Positions 1 through 7,688 of a stretch of 45,589 nucleotides of DNA are shown here, piece by piece; the first letter of the stretch is position 1, and each line of letters begins with the position of its first letter. A program made the position numbers and the translations under genes. The notes below the pieces were generated by a model. It made no database searches. It saw nothing but the letters and a program-made list of their open reading frames with translations, and was not told the DNA's origin. The DNA comes from Pseudomonas luteola NBRC 103146 (GTDB taxonomy: Bacteria > Pseudomonadota > Gammaproteobacteria > Pseudomonadales > Pseudomonadaceae): assembly GCF_002091675.1 (NCBI RefSeq), contig NZ_BDAE01000029.1, forward strand, positions 1 to 45,589, written 5' to 3'.

Positions 1-81
1 CAGAACAATCACCTTGCAACTAACGGAATGAATTAGGCGCAGCCTTTGTCAACCAAAATGTATCTATTTGAGGACGGCTAG

Positions 82-312
82 ATGGATGAACATGAGAAAT
101 ATACGCAATTAACAGGTAAGTCTTGGATAGCCGCTGTGATGGAGTGGCAACAGCTAGACCAGCGCGTCCACGAGGCTGCAGCCCAATACATTAAAGACAT
201 AACACCTCATGACTCAGAGGAAAGAAAGCAACTTGAGACTGCCCTTAGAGCAAAGCACGCGGAAGCGGACGCTTATTGGAAACAAATGTGGGAGGACCTT
301 GATCGCTGCTAG
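82..312 (+). CDS. Hypothetical 76-aa charged helical protein
   Basis: The product is not recognised. It is a 76-residue soluble protein rich in Glu, Lys, Ala, Gln and His, with no signal peptide or membrane segment. The middle and C-terminal parts look helical, with many charged residues. The ATG has a GAGG ribosome-binding site 8 bases upstream, and a strong terminator follows two bases after the stop, so this is probably a real single-gene unit. The window edge is too close to judge its promoter or any gene before it. The length and charge suit a small stress or accessory protein, but no function can be assigned. Confidence 0.65.
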   Translation: MDEHEKYTQLTGKSWIAAVMEWQQLDQRVHEAAAQYIKDITPHDSEERKQLETALRAKHAEADAYWKQMWEDLDRC

Positions 313-313
313 T

Positions 314-343
314 AAAAAGCCCGGCCATATGGTCGGGCTTTTA
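314..343. terminator. Bidirectional intrinsic terminator between convergent small genes
   Basis: An AT-flanked GC-rich hairpin (AAAGCCCG arm, ATAT loop, CGGGCTTT arm) with A-tract on the left and T-tract on the right. It sits between the stop of the 76-aa gene on the plus strand and the stop of the 46-aa gene on the minus strand, so it can serve both. Confidence 0.85.
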
Positions 344-356
344 TTCAAGACTTGAA

Positions 357-497
357 TTACAGGGGGCGATTCACATCGTCATCCAGATTATCGTCTGGCA
401 TACCAGGATCAACTACATCACCACCGATACCGGTGTCATCAGGGTTTAAGGGATCAGGGCTTTGTGCCATCAATGGAGTGTGCTCATACATAGCCAT
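357..497 (-). CDS. Tiny acidic Asp/Pro/Gly-rich protein (46 aa)
   Basis: A 46-codon gene on the minus strand. The ATG at 497 follows a GAGGAG ribosome-binding site, and the gene ends at the shared terminator at 314-343. The product is strongly acidic, with runs such as SPDPLNPDDTG, GGDVVDP and NLDDDVN, and is predicted disordered. Two other genes in the window (7040-7186 and 10099-10239) encode products of nearly the same length and composition, which supports all three as real. The function is unknown. Similar tiny acidic proteins occur near stress genes in pseudomonads, but that comparison is from memory. Confidence 0.6.
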   Translation of the reverse strand: MAMYEHTPLMAQSPDPLNPDDTGIGGDVVDPGMPDDNLDDDVNRPL

Positions 498-537
498 CGT
501 GCATCTCCTCTCTTATAGGGCCGAAGCGGCCTCATAA

Positions 538-1086
538 TTTAGAGTTATCCGCTCATGGAGTGTTCACGCCAAAGGGTTCCGCTCGTCTAAACAACGGCCA
601 AGAGTGCCTCGCCTATAATAGTCACTTTATCCCATCTAGGGACGACTCGCCCTTCAACTGCACGCAAAATATCCTAGAACCTGTTATCCCCAGCAGTAAG
701 TATATTCATTGAAAAGACATGTCCGGTATGGCACCAAATCTTGACACTGTCGAGCAGTACGCCGGATGCATAGATGGGAGAATAAAGAATTACCAGAAAC
801 AACACGGCAGGAAGGTCAGCGGGAAATTCTGGAAGAATGCAGATACCTTCAGTAAAAGCCCTAACCACCACGATATTACGTGTATCGACGCCTTATGCCT
901 TGAAGTAGTCAGGAATCACGTCTGACGGCTAGTCTATTTGTGCAGGCATAATTCAAGTCTTTAATCTCGATCTAGATTAAAGCGTTAGGGAATAGTTCAG
1001 ACTTTAATACCGCAGTACAGATTGAAGATAGGCACGGTGTTATTCAGAACAAAAAATTAGCTATTCGCCCTGGCAAGCTCATAAGG
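538..1086. other. Intergenic, no supported gene
   Basis: About 550 bases. Short ORFs of 65-68 codons exist on both strands (674-871 and 719-925), but they overlap each other, lack convincing ribosome-binding sites and resemble no known family. The only clear structure is an inverted repeat at 959-982. Confidence 0.5.
959..982. repeat. Perfect 9-bp inverted repeat, operator-like
   Basis: CTTTAATCT and AGATTAAAG are perfect reverse complements separated by 6 bases. There is no T-tract and the arms are AT-rich, so an operator or remnant is more likely than a terminator. It lies about 100 bases beyond the stop of the minus-strand gene 1087-1356, so its target is unclear. Confidence 0.4.
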
Positions 1087-1356
1087 CTAGTCTGATACCT
1101 GACAAATCTTGATTACATCCAGAACCTCAAGCCCCTCTTCCCGAGCAGACTTTTCGGCCTCTATTTGCGCCGTCACGGTACTAATAGAACGTGATCGACA
1201 CTCCAAGCGATAGGGATGGCTATCGCTCTTTTTACGAACGCTCAACTCAACGAGTGTATAAGTTAGATTTCGAGCAGGTTTTTCCTTTACCGGCTTAGAA
1301 ACAAGCCCAAGCGCCTCTAGCATCTCAGCTTCTAATAACGGTTGTCGAGAAGACAT
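1087..1356 (-). CDS. Hypothetical 89-aa basic protein
   Basis: An 89-residue protein not assigned to a family. It is rich in Lys, Arg, Glu and Ser, with a central charged stretch followed by a likely helix (TAQIEAEKSAREEGLEVLDV), and has no signal peptide or membrane segment. The start at 1356 has a GGGGA motif about 8 bases upstream. It lies downstream of, and on the same strand as, the KGG stress gene, 130 bases away, so it may be partly co-transcribed with it. Confidence 0.55.
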   Translation of the reverse strand: MSSRQPLLEAEMLEALGLVSKPVKEKPARNLTYTLVELSVRKKSDSHPYRLECRSRSISTVTAQIEAEKSAREEGLEVLDVIKICQVSD

Positions 1357-1454
1357 ATAGGGATCCCCGCAGATAAAAAAGCGAGAGGAGAAAGCATTCA
1401 GAGGTAAAGGCAGGTTTATTTCAAACTTAGGAGACGGGTCGAACCCTAATAGAA

Positions 1455-1472
1455 CGGGAGCTTACGCTCCCG
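1455..1472 (-). terminator. Hairpin after the KGG gene, possible terminator
   Basis: A CGGGAGC stem, TTAC loop and GCTCCCG stem lie 14 bases beyond the stop of the KGG gene on the minus strand. Only a short mixed T run follows, so termination is plausible but not certain. Confidence 0.5.
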
Positions 1473-1485
1473 CTCATGTCATCTT

Positions 1486-1659
1486 TTACTGACGACCGCC
1501 GCCATGGCTGTGCTCGCCGCCTTTCTTGCCGGCTTCAGAAGCTTTTTCGCGATCGTTGGCAAAGTTGCCACCGCTGTTTTGACCGCCTTTCTTGCCTGCT
1601 TCAGAGGCTTTCTCATGATCGTTAGCAAAGTTACCTGGATTGTCGTTTTTAGCTGTCAT
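1486..1659 (-). CDS. KGG-repeat (GsiB/YciG/con-10 type) general stress protein
   Basis: A 57-residue hydrophilic protein with two copies of the stress motif FAND-EKASEAGKKGG separated by a short Gly/Asn/Ser linker, and a His/Gly-rich tail. These KGG repeats define the bacterial GsiB/YciG/con-10 family of small, disordered, stress-induced proteins linked to desiccation, osmotic and stationary-phase survival. The ATG at 1659 is preferred over the upstream in-frame start at 1704 because AAGGAG lies 6 bases before it. An RpoS-like -10 box lies about 80 bases upstream, which fits the family's usual control. The biochemical role of the family is not firmly known. Confidence 0.9.
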   Translation of the reverse strand: MTAKNDNPGNFANDHEKASEAGKKGGQNSGGNFANDREKASEAGKKGGEHSHGGGRQ

Positions 1660-1735
1660 GTCTTTCTCCTTAATGGTTGGGACTTGCCTGGCTGATCGGA
1701 ACAATCACCCTTCAAAGGATCGGAAGAGAAAAGGC

Positions 1736-1743
1736 AGTGTAGA
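1736..1743 (-). promoter_or_regulatory. RpoS-like -10 element for the KGG gene
   Basis: On the minus strand this reads TCTACACT, matching the extended sigma-S -10 consensus (KCTAYACT). It is about 80 bases upstream of the KGG start codon. No good -35 is evident, which is common for sigma-S promoters. This is a motif match only. Confidence 0.5.
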
Positions 1744-2196
1744 GTTCCTTAAAGGTTAGTGATGTCCTTTTTATAGGACAAGCGGTAGCGCACAAACAGC
1801 TTATTTTTTATATGAGAATGGTGATAAAACGCCGAACCTGGCTCGAGGTCCTCCAGCAACTTTGCTGAAGGCATCTTATGCAAGGTATAACTCGACACCT
1901 TTGATCAGTGGATAGCATGGGGCCAAAACCTACTCCTACTCAGGCCTTGCCTGTTGCTCAATGATTACTTGAGGATACTCAGCGGCTCACAATCAAGCGT
2001 GTCCGCGCCATTCACTCCAGGAGCAAGGACCGCCATAAGGAGGAACGTATTCAGGTTCTCGCGCTATCTGGTTAACAAGATACGGAAGGCAGCTGCGAAA
2101 GCACACGTTAGTCTAAACCAGATTTCCATTGGTATTTTCCTTGTAGACTCTTACCGACGTACTTAGGGCCGAAATAACCCCACACAGGAATATGTA
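1744..2196. other. Intergenic, no supported gene
   Basis: About 450 bases between the KGG gene promoter and the MgtC-family gene. A 70-codon plus-strand ORF at 1954-2166 has no convincing ribosome-binding site or family resemblance. A small hairpin with arms GTCCT and AGGAC lies near 1760-1780. Nothing else stands out. Confidence 0.5.
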
Positions 2197-2703
2197 ATGA
2201 ACGACGCCTGGGAAATTATCAGGGCTACCCTGTGCGAAGAGTTCGCCGACTTTCTTGATCCTGCGCAGACAACACGTCTTGTGCTTCGCCTAACGCTGGC
2301 GGCCTTTTTAGGAGGGCTACTGGGTTTAGAGCGTGAACAAGCTGGCAAGGCGGCAGGTATTCGTACCCATATGCTAGTTGCCTTGGGTTCGGCCCTCTTT
2401 GTACTCATTCCCTCGCTGATGGGGGTTGGCAGTACCGATCTCAGCCGCGTCATACAAGGACTGGTTACAGGAATAGGTTTTCTTGGCGCTGGAACGATAA
2501 TAAAAGGGCATGACATGAACCATGTAAAGGGCCTGACGACCGCTGCCGGGATCTGGCTGACCGCTGCGATCGGCATGGCGGCGGGTTCGGGCCGGGAAAT
2601 GGCAGCCATCTTTTGTACCCTACTAGCACTAAGCATTTTTTTCCTGCTACCGCGGGTACTTCCGCTAGATGACCAACCTTCCACCAAGTCAGAGGATATT
2701 TAA
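2197..2703 (+). CDS. MgtC/SapB-family inner-membrane protein
   Basis: A 168-residue membrane protein with about four or five transmembrane helices. It carries the family signatures GLEREQAGKAAGIRTHMLV (about residues 43-61) and GIGFLGAGTII (about 92-102). MgtC proteins are linked to growth in low magnesium, acid tolerance and modulation of the F-ATPase, and they lie in the inner membrane. The length suits the short SapB/YhiD-type form, which lacks the C-terminal ACT-like domain of Salmonella MgtC. The ATG has AGGAA 8 bases upstream. The gene stands alone, with 258 bases before the next one, among other stress genes. Confidence 0.9.
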   Translation: MNDAWEIIRATLCEEFADFLDPAQTTRLVLRLTLAAFLGGLLGLEREQAGKAAGIRTHMLVALGSALFVLIPSLMGVGSTDLSRVIQGLVTGIGFLGAGTIIKGHDMNHVKGLTTAAGIWLTAAIGMAAGSGREMAAIFCTLLALSIFFLLPRVLPLDDQPSTKSEDI

Positions 2704-2961
2704 TCCTATGGGCTTACAGCTTGCCTGAGGTGATACCCCCGCGGGATGGCTTACTGCTTGCGGCTTGCCAAAACCTGCATGCGTGAGCATTAGAAACGGG
2801 TTATCGTTTGGATTTACGGCCGCTTACGCAAAGGCCGCCTCTCAAGGAATCCTCACGCGTCTAAGCACGTCAGTATAGAGGTAGGAAAGCACTCGGAGCG
2901 CTGAGTGGACAGCATTATCCAGTTTCCAACTGTTTTGATTTAGGCGTTATCAGGAGTTTTC

Positions 2962-3633
2962 ATGAGAGAGGATTCGTATCGTCAGTACGTCCTGACGCTA
3001 ACGGTTGTATTTGGAGCGATCTGGGTTTTACTGGCGATTTCTCCCGTTAAACGGGGGGATTGGCTGATGGAAAATCTGCTTGTCGTGCTGTTTGTGTTGG
3101 TTCTAGCCATTAGCCATCGGAAATTCATGTTTTCACGCACCTCATTCAGCCTGGTTTTTCTGTTTCTCTGCATTCATGAGGTAGGTGCTCACTATACATA
3201 TGCTCAGGTGCCATACAATGCCTGGTGGCAGGCATTAACCGGCCAGACGCTTGACGAGGCCATGGGGTTTCAACGTAATCAGTTCGACCGCTTGGTGCAC
3301 TTTAGTTATGGTTTGTTGCTGGCTTACCCTATCCGTGAGGGTTTACTGCGACTGGTCCCGGTGCGTGGTTTTCTAAGCTACTTCCTGACGCTCAATCTCA
3401 TACTCTCGTCGTCAGCCGTGTACGAGCTTATCGAATGGATCGGAGGTGCCTATCTGGGTGGCGATGCCGCTAAAGCATTTGTAGGCGCCCAGCAGGACCC
3501 ATGGGACTCGCAAAAAGACATGGCAATGGCGACGGTAGGAGCGATTGTCATGCTCTTAGGTGCTGCGACAGTCAATGTATTTCACCGACAGGATTTTGCC
3601 CTGCAGTGGGCAAACCGCTTCAAGCAACGGTAG
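2962..3633 (+). CDS. DUF2238 (YjdF-like) inner-membrane protein
   Basis: A 223-residue multi-pass membrane protein with roughly six hydrophobic segments and the family's polar motifs: HEVGAHYTYAQVP (about 71-83), NQFDRLVHFSYG (about 108-119), YELIEWIGG (about 154-162) and AQQDPWDSQKDM (about 176-187). The conserved His, Asp and Glu residues near the membrane suggest a metal-binding or catalytic site, but the family has no established function. The ATG is preceded by CAGGAG at 8 bases. It is a single gene with no obvious operon partner. Confidence 0.9.
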   Translation: MREDSYRQYVLTLTVVFGAIWVLLAISPVKRGDWLMENLLVVLFVLVLAISHRKFMFSRTSFSLVFLFLCIHEVGAHYTYAQVPYNAWWQALTGQTLDEAMGFQRNQFDRLVHFSYGLLLAYPIREGLLRLVPVRGFLSYFLTLNLILSSSAVYELIEWIGGAYLGGDAAKAFVGAQQDPWDSQKDMAMATVGAIVMLLGAATVNVFHRQDFALQWANRFKQR

Positions 3634-3781
3634 AGCTGTTTGATATACGGGCTCTCTTTGTGCCATCGGTAGCCGAAGAATACGGTGACGGGCAGTACAG
3701 AGCCCTTATATCCCCTCTTATACTCTGCGCTTAAGGCTACGGACATTGGCAAATATCCCCGGCCATACCATGCTGCCTCCC

Positions 3782-4567
3782 TTACAGACTAGTTGTGCTT
3801 GCTACAGACAATTCTCCGGGCATTCCACCACCGACACGAGCTCCAACAATCATCTCGGTTGCCCAGCTAACGAGAATAGCGGTATAGGCTTGCTGATAGG
3901 TCTCTCCATTTAGACCATGATCTGCACCCTCTATAATCCGGTGTGTCAGAGAGCGGGTATGCTGAAAGGCCGCACGGTAATTCATGATGGTCGTATGGGG
4001 GACAAAGTCATCATGCTCAGACTCGACAATCAGAACATCACCCTTGAATTGAGCGCAGGCAGCCAACGCCCGATTTTCAGAGGAATGAATACGGCTGTTT
4101 CGATAGTCTCTTAAATCCTCTTTGTTGAGCTGCCGCTTAGGGACCGTCCAGTCCTCGTCACGGTATAAGGCCGGAACTCTTAAGGCTAGCCATTTAACAG
4201 GCCGCATTGAGGTCAAGATGACGGATAGGTACCCCCCATAACTCGTACCGACCACAGCGATAGCCTCAGCGTCCACCTGAGGGTGTTTAGCCAGACGATC
4301 ATAAGCTGCAAGTACATCGCGTAAACTGTCCTCACGCGTGATGTGCTGCTGCTTGTCTTGAGTCAAACCGTGACCACGCATATCGAAAGTCATGCATACA
4401 CAGCCGAGGCCGGCTATGCCTTTGGCCCTGCCCAGGTCACGTTGCTGACTGCCTCCCCAACCGTGCACGAAAAGAACACCGGGAACCTTGGCATCGGGCG
4501 TCAGGAAGGTTCCAGCAATGTGTTCATCATCCACTTGGAGCTCCAGCTGTTCACTACGGGTTGCCAT
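3782..4567 (-). CDS. Alpha/beta hydrolase (dienelactone-hydrolase/S9-like)
   Basis: A 261-residue cytoplasmic alpha/beta-hydrolase. The oxyanion region FVHGWGGS, nucleophile elbow GTSYGGY (Ser near residue 106), acid ESEHDDFVP (near 185) and catalytic His in GADHGL (near 216) are all visible. The ATG at 4567 lies inside the last codons of the upstream DUF3182 gene, with GAGG about 10 bases before it. An in-frame GTG at 4585 is a less likely alternative. The overlap implies translational coupling, and such hydrolases are often paired with DUF3182 proteins in proteobacteria. The substrate is unknown: an ester or peptide is likely. Confidence 0.88.
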   Translation of the reverse strand: MATRSEQLELQVDDEHIAGTFLTPDAKVPGVLFVHGWGGSQQRDLGRAKGIAGLGCVCMTFDMRGHGLTQDKQQHITREDSLRDVLAAYDRLAKHPQVDAEAIAVVGTSYGGYLSVILTSMRPVKWLALRVPALYRDEDWTVPKRQLNKEDLRDYRNSRIHSSENRALAACAQFKGDVLIVESEHDDFVPHTTIMNYRAAFQHTRSLTHRIIEGADHGLNGETYQQAYTAILVSWATEMIVGARVGGGMPGELSVASTTSL

Positions 4568-5681
4568 ACGGTTCCAGCCTCGCACTTTTCGTTATAAAAC
4601 CGATCTCGGGATCGTGGCCTTGATAAAAGACTACGGCTTGTGCAAAAGGCTTTTCATGGTAGTCATAGGACTCTCGAGACGTGGCCTTGAGGATATGAAG
4701 TGAGTCGTCGGCTGCAAATGCTTCAAGAGCAAGGATCTCCGCACTCGTTGCGCCACCCATTCGCCAGGATTGTTCAAGAACGCCAGAAACCCATTGGTTA
4801 GAGATATTGTGCCCTTGGACAACATCATAGTTGCGGCGCGATGAAAAAAAGCCTGGATAACACATGGCAGCCGCTGCGTCATATCGCCTAGCCTGCTCTA
4901 TCGCAAGCTTTATCGAGGCGTCGGGCGAGTGCACGCAGAGTTCATCAAAACCACCCCTGACTACTATTAACTCAGACCCACCATAGACCCAGCAGCCGTT
5001 GTGGTCCTGAACCAGACGTTGAGTACCGTAGTAAGAAGCTAGGTGATCACCAATTTTTATCTGACCAACGCTTAGGGTCGTGACATCCTCAAGCGCTTCT
5101 TCCAGTACCAGACCGAAATGGGACAATTCATCGTTATCCTGTTCTGCAAGAGCAGACTCCGCCTGGGCACGTGTGGAAACTACGATTTGCCCACGTCCTG
5201 CCGTTGCCCTGACAGGTTTGATACGAAACGGCCCCTTTTCCAATAATCGCCTGGCTGCTTTCCGCGCATCCTCTTGGCTAAAGACTGAAAAGCCGTTCAG
5301 GCATACGCCCTGTAGATGTACGCAAAGGTCATATGACCATCCTTTTGGGGCATATGCACCTGGGCTGACAAGGGGATGAGTAATCGCTTTTGTACCCATA
5401 AAGGCTTCAGGAACAACGCCACCCAGGAGATCCCTTTCAGTCTTTATGCTCAACGCGTTGGCAGCTTCCACACCTACTATCGTTTGCGAAGGAACGTAGT
5501 AGAGAGGTCTATCAGCGGTTAACTGAGGGGCGTATTCGCCTTCAAATACACTGTGCCTGAGAATAGCGACCCGTCTTGCTATTTCGGTATGCGATTGCTT
5601 TTCATGCTCCGGGGCGTGCTCACGATTAGACAAAGTGACAACGGCTTCCTGAGCGCTGCCAGATGAGTTTACTGCCAACAT
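4554..5681 (-). CDS. DUF3182 family protein (ATP-grasp-like)
   Basis: A protein of about 375 residues of the DUF3182 family. Its middle region (KPVRATAGRGQIVVST, near residues 157-172, and FGLVLEEALED, near 190-200) resembles the nucleotide-binding parts of ATP-grasp ligases. No signal peptide or membrane segment is present. The second ATG, at 5681, is preferred over 5687 because AGAGGAG is only two bases from the first but eight from the second. Its last codons overlap the start of the alpha/beta hydrolase gene, so the two are co-translated. A ligase/hydrolase pair acting on a small conjugate or peptide is an inference; the family has no proven reaction. Confidence 0.82.
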   Translation of the reverse strand: MLAVNSSGSAQEAVVTLSNREHAPEHEKQSHTEIARRVAILRHSVFEGEYAPQLTADRPLYYVPSQTIVGVEAANALSIKTERDLLGGVVPEAFMGTKAITHPLVSPGAYAPKGWSYDLCVHLQGVCLNGFSVFSQEDARKAARRLLEKGPFRIKPVRATAGRGQIVVSTRAQAESALAEQDNDELSHFGLVLEEALEDVTTLSVGQIKIGDHLASYYGTQRLVQDHNGCWVYGGSELIVVRGGFDELCVHSPDASIKLAIEQARRYDAAAAMCYPGFFSSRRNYDVVQGHNISNQWVSGVLEQSWRMGGATSAEILALEAFAADDSLHILKATSRESYDYHEKPFAQAVVFYQGHDPEIGFITKSARLEPYGNP

Positions 5682-6065
5682 GAGCATGGCTCCTCTTTCA
5701 GCTCAGGAAACCTTCCTGAGACTAGGTATCAGTGTCCCTAAAATCCTCTATTCATTCCTAACTGCCACCAGGTTGTCTTAAATGAGTCATAAGGGCAGCG
5801 CTAATAATATTAGCTTACTTACATAGACAGACAGCCTATCCGGATATATCCATGATCTGAACGAAGCAGCAGCATTTATTTACAATATCCTTATCAGAAG
5901 CTGATGTCAGGTTTTAATGAGGCTGGTACTCGAGCGCTTGGCCCATGTTAGATCTGACAACCAGACTAACGGCAGATAAGTTGTGGAACCATTAACTATT
6001 TATCAGTTCATTGCTTTAGTAACTGAAAAAATCATATGTCCTAGTAACGCAGAAGTAGTGCTCTG
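5682..6065. other. Divergent intergenic region, no gene
   Basis: This 384-base AT-rich gap separates the DUF3182 gene (minus) from the Nudix gene (plus) and must hold both promoters. A short inverted repeat GCTAAT-AAT-ATTAGC occurs at 5800-5814. No ORF with a ribosome-binding site was found. Confidence 0.5.
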
Positions 6066-6440
6066 ATGGATAAATCAATACCGGCTCGAGCCACCATAAT
6101 CTGCAAGCGAGATGACAAGATTTTGCTCGTTCGTAAGGCGGACTCAAAATGGAACCTACCTGGCGGCAAAATAGAAATTAATGAGACACCTGATACAGCA
6201 GCCATACGTGAGTTAAGCGAGGAAACGGGGTTACAGAAATGTGAATTTACCTATTTAGCCAGGATGGAGCTTACCCGGACTTGCCATTATATATTCAAGA
6301 CTTTCATAGAGGATAAAGAAGTACCTGAGCCGCTTAATGAAATAGCCGCCTGTCGCTGGTTCTCAATGAGCGAGATGAAAAAAAGCAAGGTTCGTAAAAC
6401 GGCTAGGCGGGTTATTAAGAGCTTTGATGAAAACGTGTAA
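6066..6440 (+). CDS. Nudix hydrolase
   Basis: A 124-residue Nudix pyrophosphohydrolase. The full Nudix box Gx5Ex7REUxEExGU is present at residues 34-56 (G34, E40, R48-E49, E52-E53, G55), so it should be active on a nucleoside-diphosphate-linked substrate. The length and N-terminal strand (ARATIICKRDDKILLV) fit the small MutT/ADP-ribose-type cytoplasmic enzymes, but the substrate cannot be told from the sequence. No clear ribosome-binding site is seen: the upstream bases are GTAGTGCTCTG. The gene is rather AT-rich compared with its neighbours and stands alone. Confidence 0.88.
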   Translation: MDKSIPARATIICKRDDKILLVRKADSKWNLPGGKIEINETPDTAAIRELSEETGLQKCEFTYLARMELTRTCHYIFKTFIEDKEVPEPLNEIAACRWFSMSEMKKSKVRKTARRVIKSFDENV

Positions 6441-7039
6441 AGTTTGTCAAAACCGCTCTCTTTAATAGTATCCGCTGGTTTACCTAGAATAGATTTACGT
6501 GCTTCTCTACCTAGCACTACGCTACAGTTACTTTAGGCTTTATAAGCATTCCGTTATTAGTTAACGTTGGATTTTCTCTGTATGCGTTGCCTTTGTGTGC
6601 TATACGACTGCACTCTGACTCTAAGAGAGGACTACTTTTCAACAGGCGCCGTCTTGTCTAGCCTACTTAAGACCAAGCCATGTAAGTTTACAATACTCGA
6701 TCGAAAAACATGTCTCTCTTACAGCGCAGCGCCATACCCTCTACATAATCTCGAACAATCTGCGGCCACCTAGAGCTGCTAACAAAACCCATTTTTATAG
6801 GCAAGCATAAGCTTGATACTCGCTGAAATTTTTTATCCTTGGCCTGCTGCATGGCTCTCTTAATGAGGTTTTGTTAGCGGCTCTTATTAGGATTAATGAT
6901 GACCCTTGTTTAGGCACTGCACATTTAAAGGGTGCGATAGTTTTCCCGAATTCAGACCAATGGTGCCTGTATGGTTGAATATCAAGACCTGCGGCCTTTC
7001 CAATTAATACAACTTATCTACTCGCCATGTGAGGTAGTC
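6441..7039. other. Intergenic, carries a 111-bp inverted-repeat element
   Basis: About 600 bases without a supported gene. A 68-codon ORF at 6567-6773 is Cys/Leu-rich, has no ribosome-binding site and looks spurious. The notable structure is the inverted-repeat-bounded segment at 6773-6883. Confidence 0.5.
6773..6883. repeat. 111-bp segment bounded by 17-bp inverted repeats (MITE- or attC-like)
   Basis: The left arm GAGCTGCTAACAAAACC (6773-6789) and right arm GGTTTTGTTAGCGGCTC (6867-6883) are inverted repeats with one mismatch. The core between them does not fold obviously. The GCTAAC/GTTAGC ends recall the outer R boxes of integron attC sites, but the perfect arms and the spacing also suit a tiny non-autonomous element. 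No integrase, cassette or second copy was seen in the window. Confidence 0.5.
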
Positions 7040-7186
7040 ATGACCAATGAACGTAATAAGCCAGTACACCAAAGCCCACGCGGAACGCCTGATACACCGG
7101 CTGGCGATACGGCTGATACCGATGATGATCGGGTTGGGCCGGCGCCTATTCCAGGAGGCTGCGACATGACTGAAAAAAACAGTTAA
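7040..7186 (+). CDS. Tiny acidic Asp/Pro/Gly-rich protein (48 aa)
   Basis: A 48-residue hydrophilic protein with low complexity (TPDTPAGDTADTDDDR, then GPAPIPGG) and no predicted fold. The ATG at 7040 is chosen over an in-frame start at 6971 because GAGGT lies just upstream and the longer N-terminus has unrelated, hydrophobic composition. It resembles the products of 357-497 and 10099-10239 in length and in Asp/Pro/Gly content, though not in alignable sequence over its full length. The function is unknown. Confidence 0.5.
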   Translation: MTNERNKPVHQSPRGTPDTPAGDTADTDDDRVGPAPIPGGCDMTEKNS

Positions 7187-7204
7187 CGCTTATAGGCGCA
7201 TATC

Positions 7205-7636
7205 TTAGCTATCGCCTGTAGGCACCTGGTTCTTTGGCCTGATCTTTCCACGAAAAACCCAGAAGCCAAAGGTGCTATACACAAGCGTAACGGGTATCAG
7301 AATAGCAAAGCCTCCTAGCACAAGCAGTTGGCTCAAAGGGGCCGAGGAGGCCTGCGAAATTGTGAGAGTGGGCGGTATAACCAAAGGATACAACGCAACG
7401 ATCATTGCCCCATAAGCCACTATGAACCAACCGAGTACAGCAAATAGGGGTAGAAAATGATGCGTCCAAGAGAAAGCGCGCCAAAAGACGATCATCAGCC
7501 CTACCAGCAACAGCGTAATTGGTCCTCCAATTGACGGCTCCAGCCAGCGCTCCTCATTTACCGTATTCAAGCCAAACGTCCAGGTGACAATACCGGCAAG
7601 CAAAACCAATGTGATCTGGGCAAGGATCCATCTTAT
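7205..7636 (-). pseudogene. cydB: 3' fragment of cytochrome bd oxidase subunit II (cydB/cioB)
   Basis: The open frame encodes about the last 140 residues of a CydB/CioB-type protein: four hydrophobic helices and the family's C-terminal signature YPLVIPPTLTISQASSAP, followed by an STFGFWVFRGK end. Full-length subunits are about 330-380 residues, so the first 200 or more, including the haem/quinol-side helices, are missing. An in-frame stop at 7637-7639 closes the frame upstream. No cydA lies nearby and there is no good start codon (TTG at 7609 only). This is most likely the remnant of a deleted cyanide-insensitive or bd oxidase operon. Confidence 0.82.
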
Positions 7637-7688
7637 TTAACGGCTGATCACTGTCCAAAAACAATGACCAGCCCAAGGGAAAAGTAGC

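Noticed and set aside
352-537. 61-codon plus-strand ORF
   Set aside because: It is the shadow of the better-supported minus-strand 46-codon gene at 357-497, which has a strong ribosome-binding site and shared terminator.
674-925. Overlapping 65- and 68-codon ORFs on opposite strands
   Set aside because: Neither has a good ribosome-binding site, family resemblance or sensible composition.
3649-3705. Inverted repeat GGGCTCT/AGAGCCC after the DUF2238 gene
   Set aside because: The arms are only 7 bp and are separated by 43 bases, so terminator function is not convincing.
6567-6773. 68-codon plus-strand ORF
   Set aside because: Cys/Leu-rich random-looking composition, no ribosome-binding site and it ends at the inverted-repeat element.
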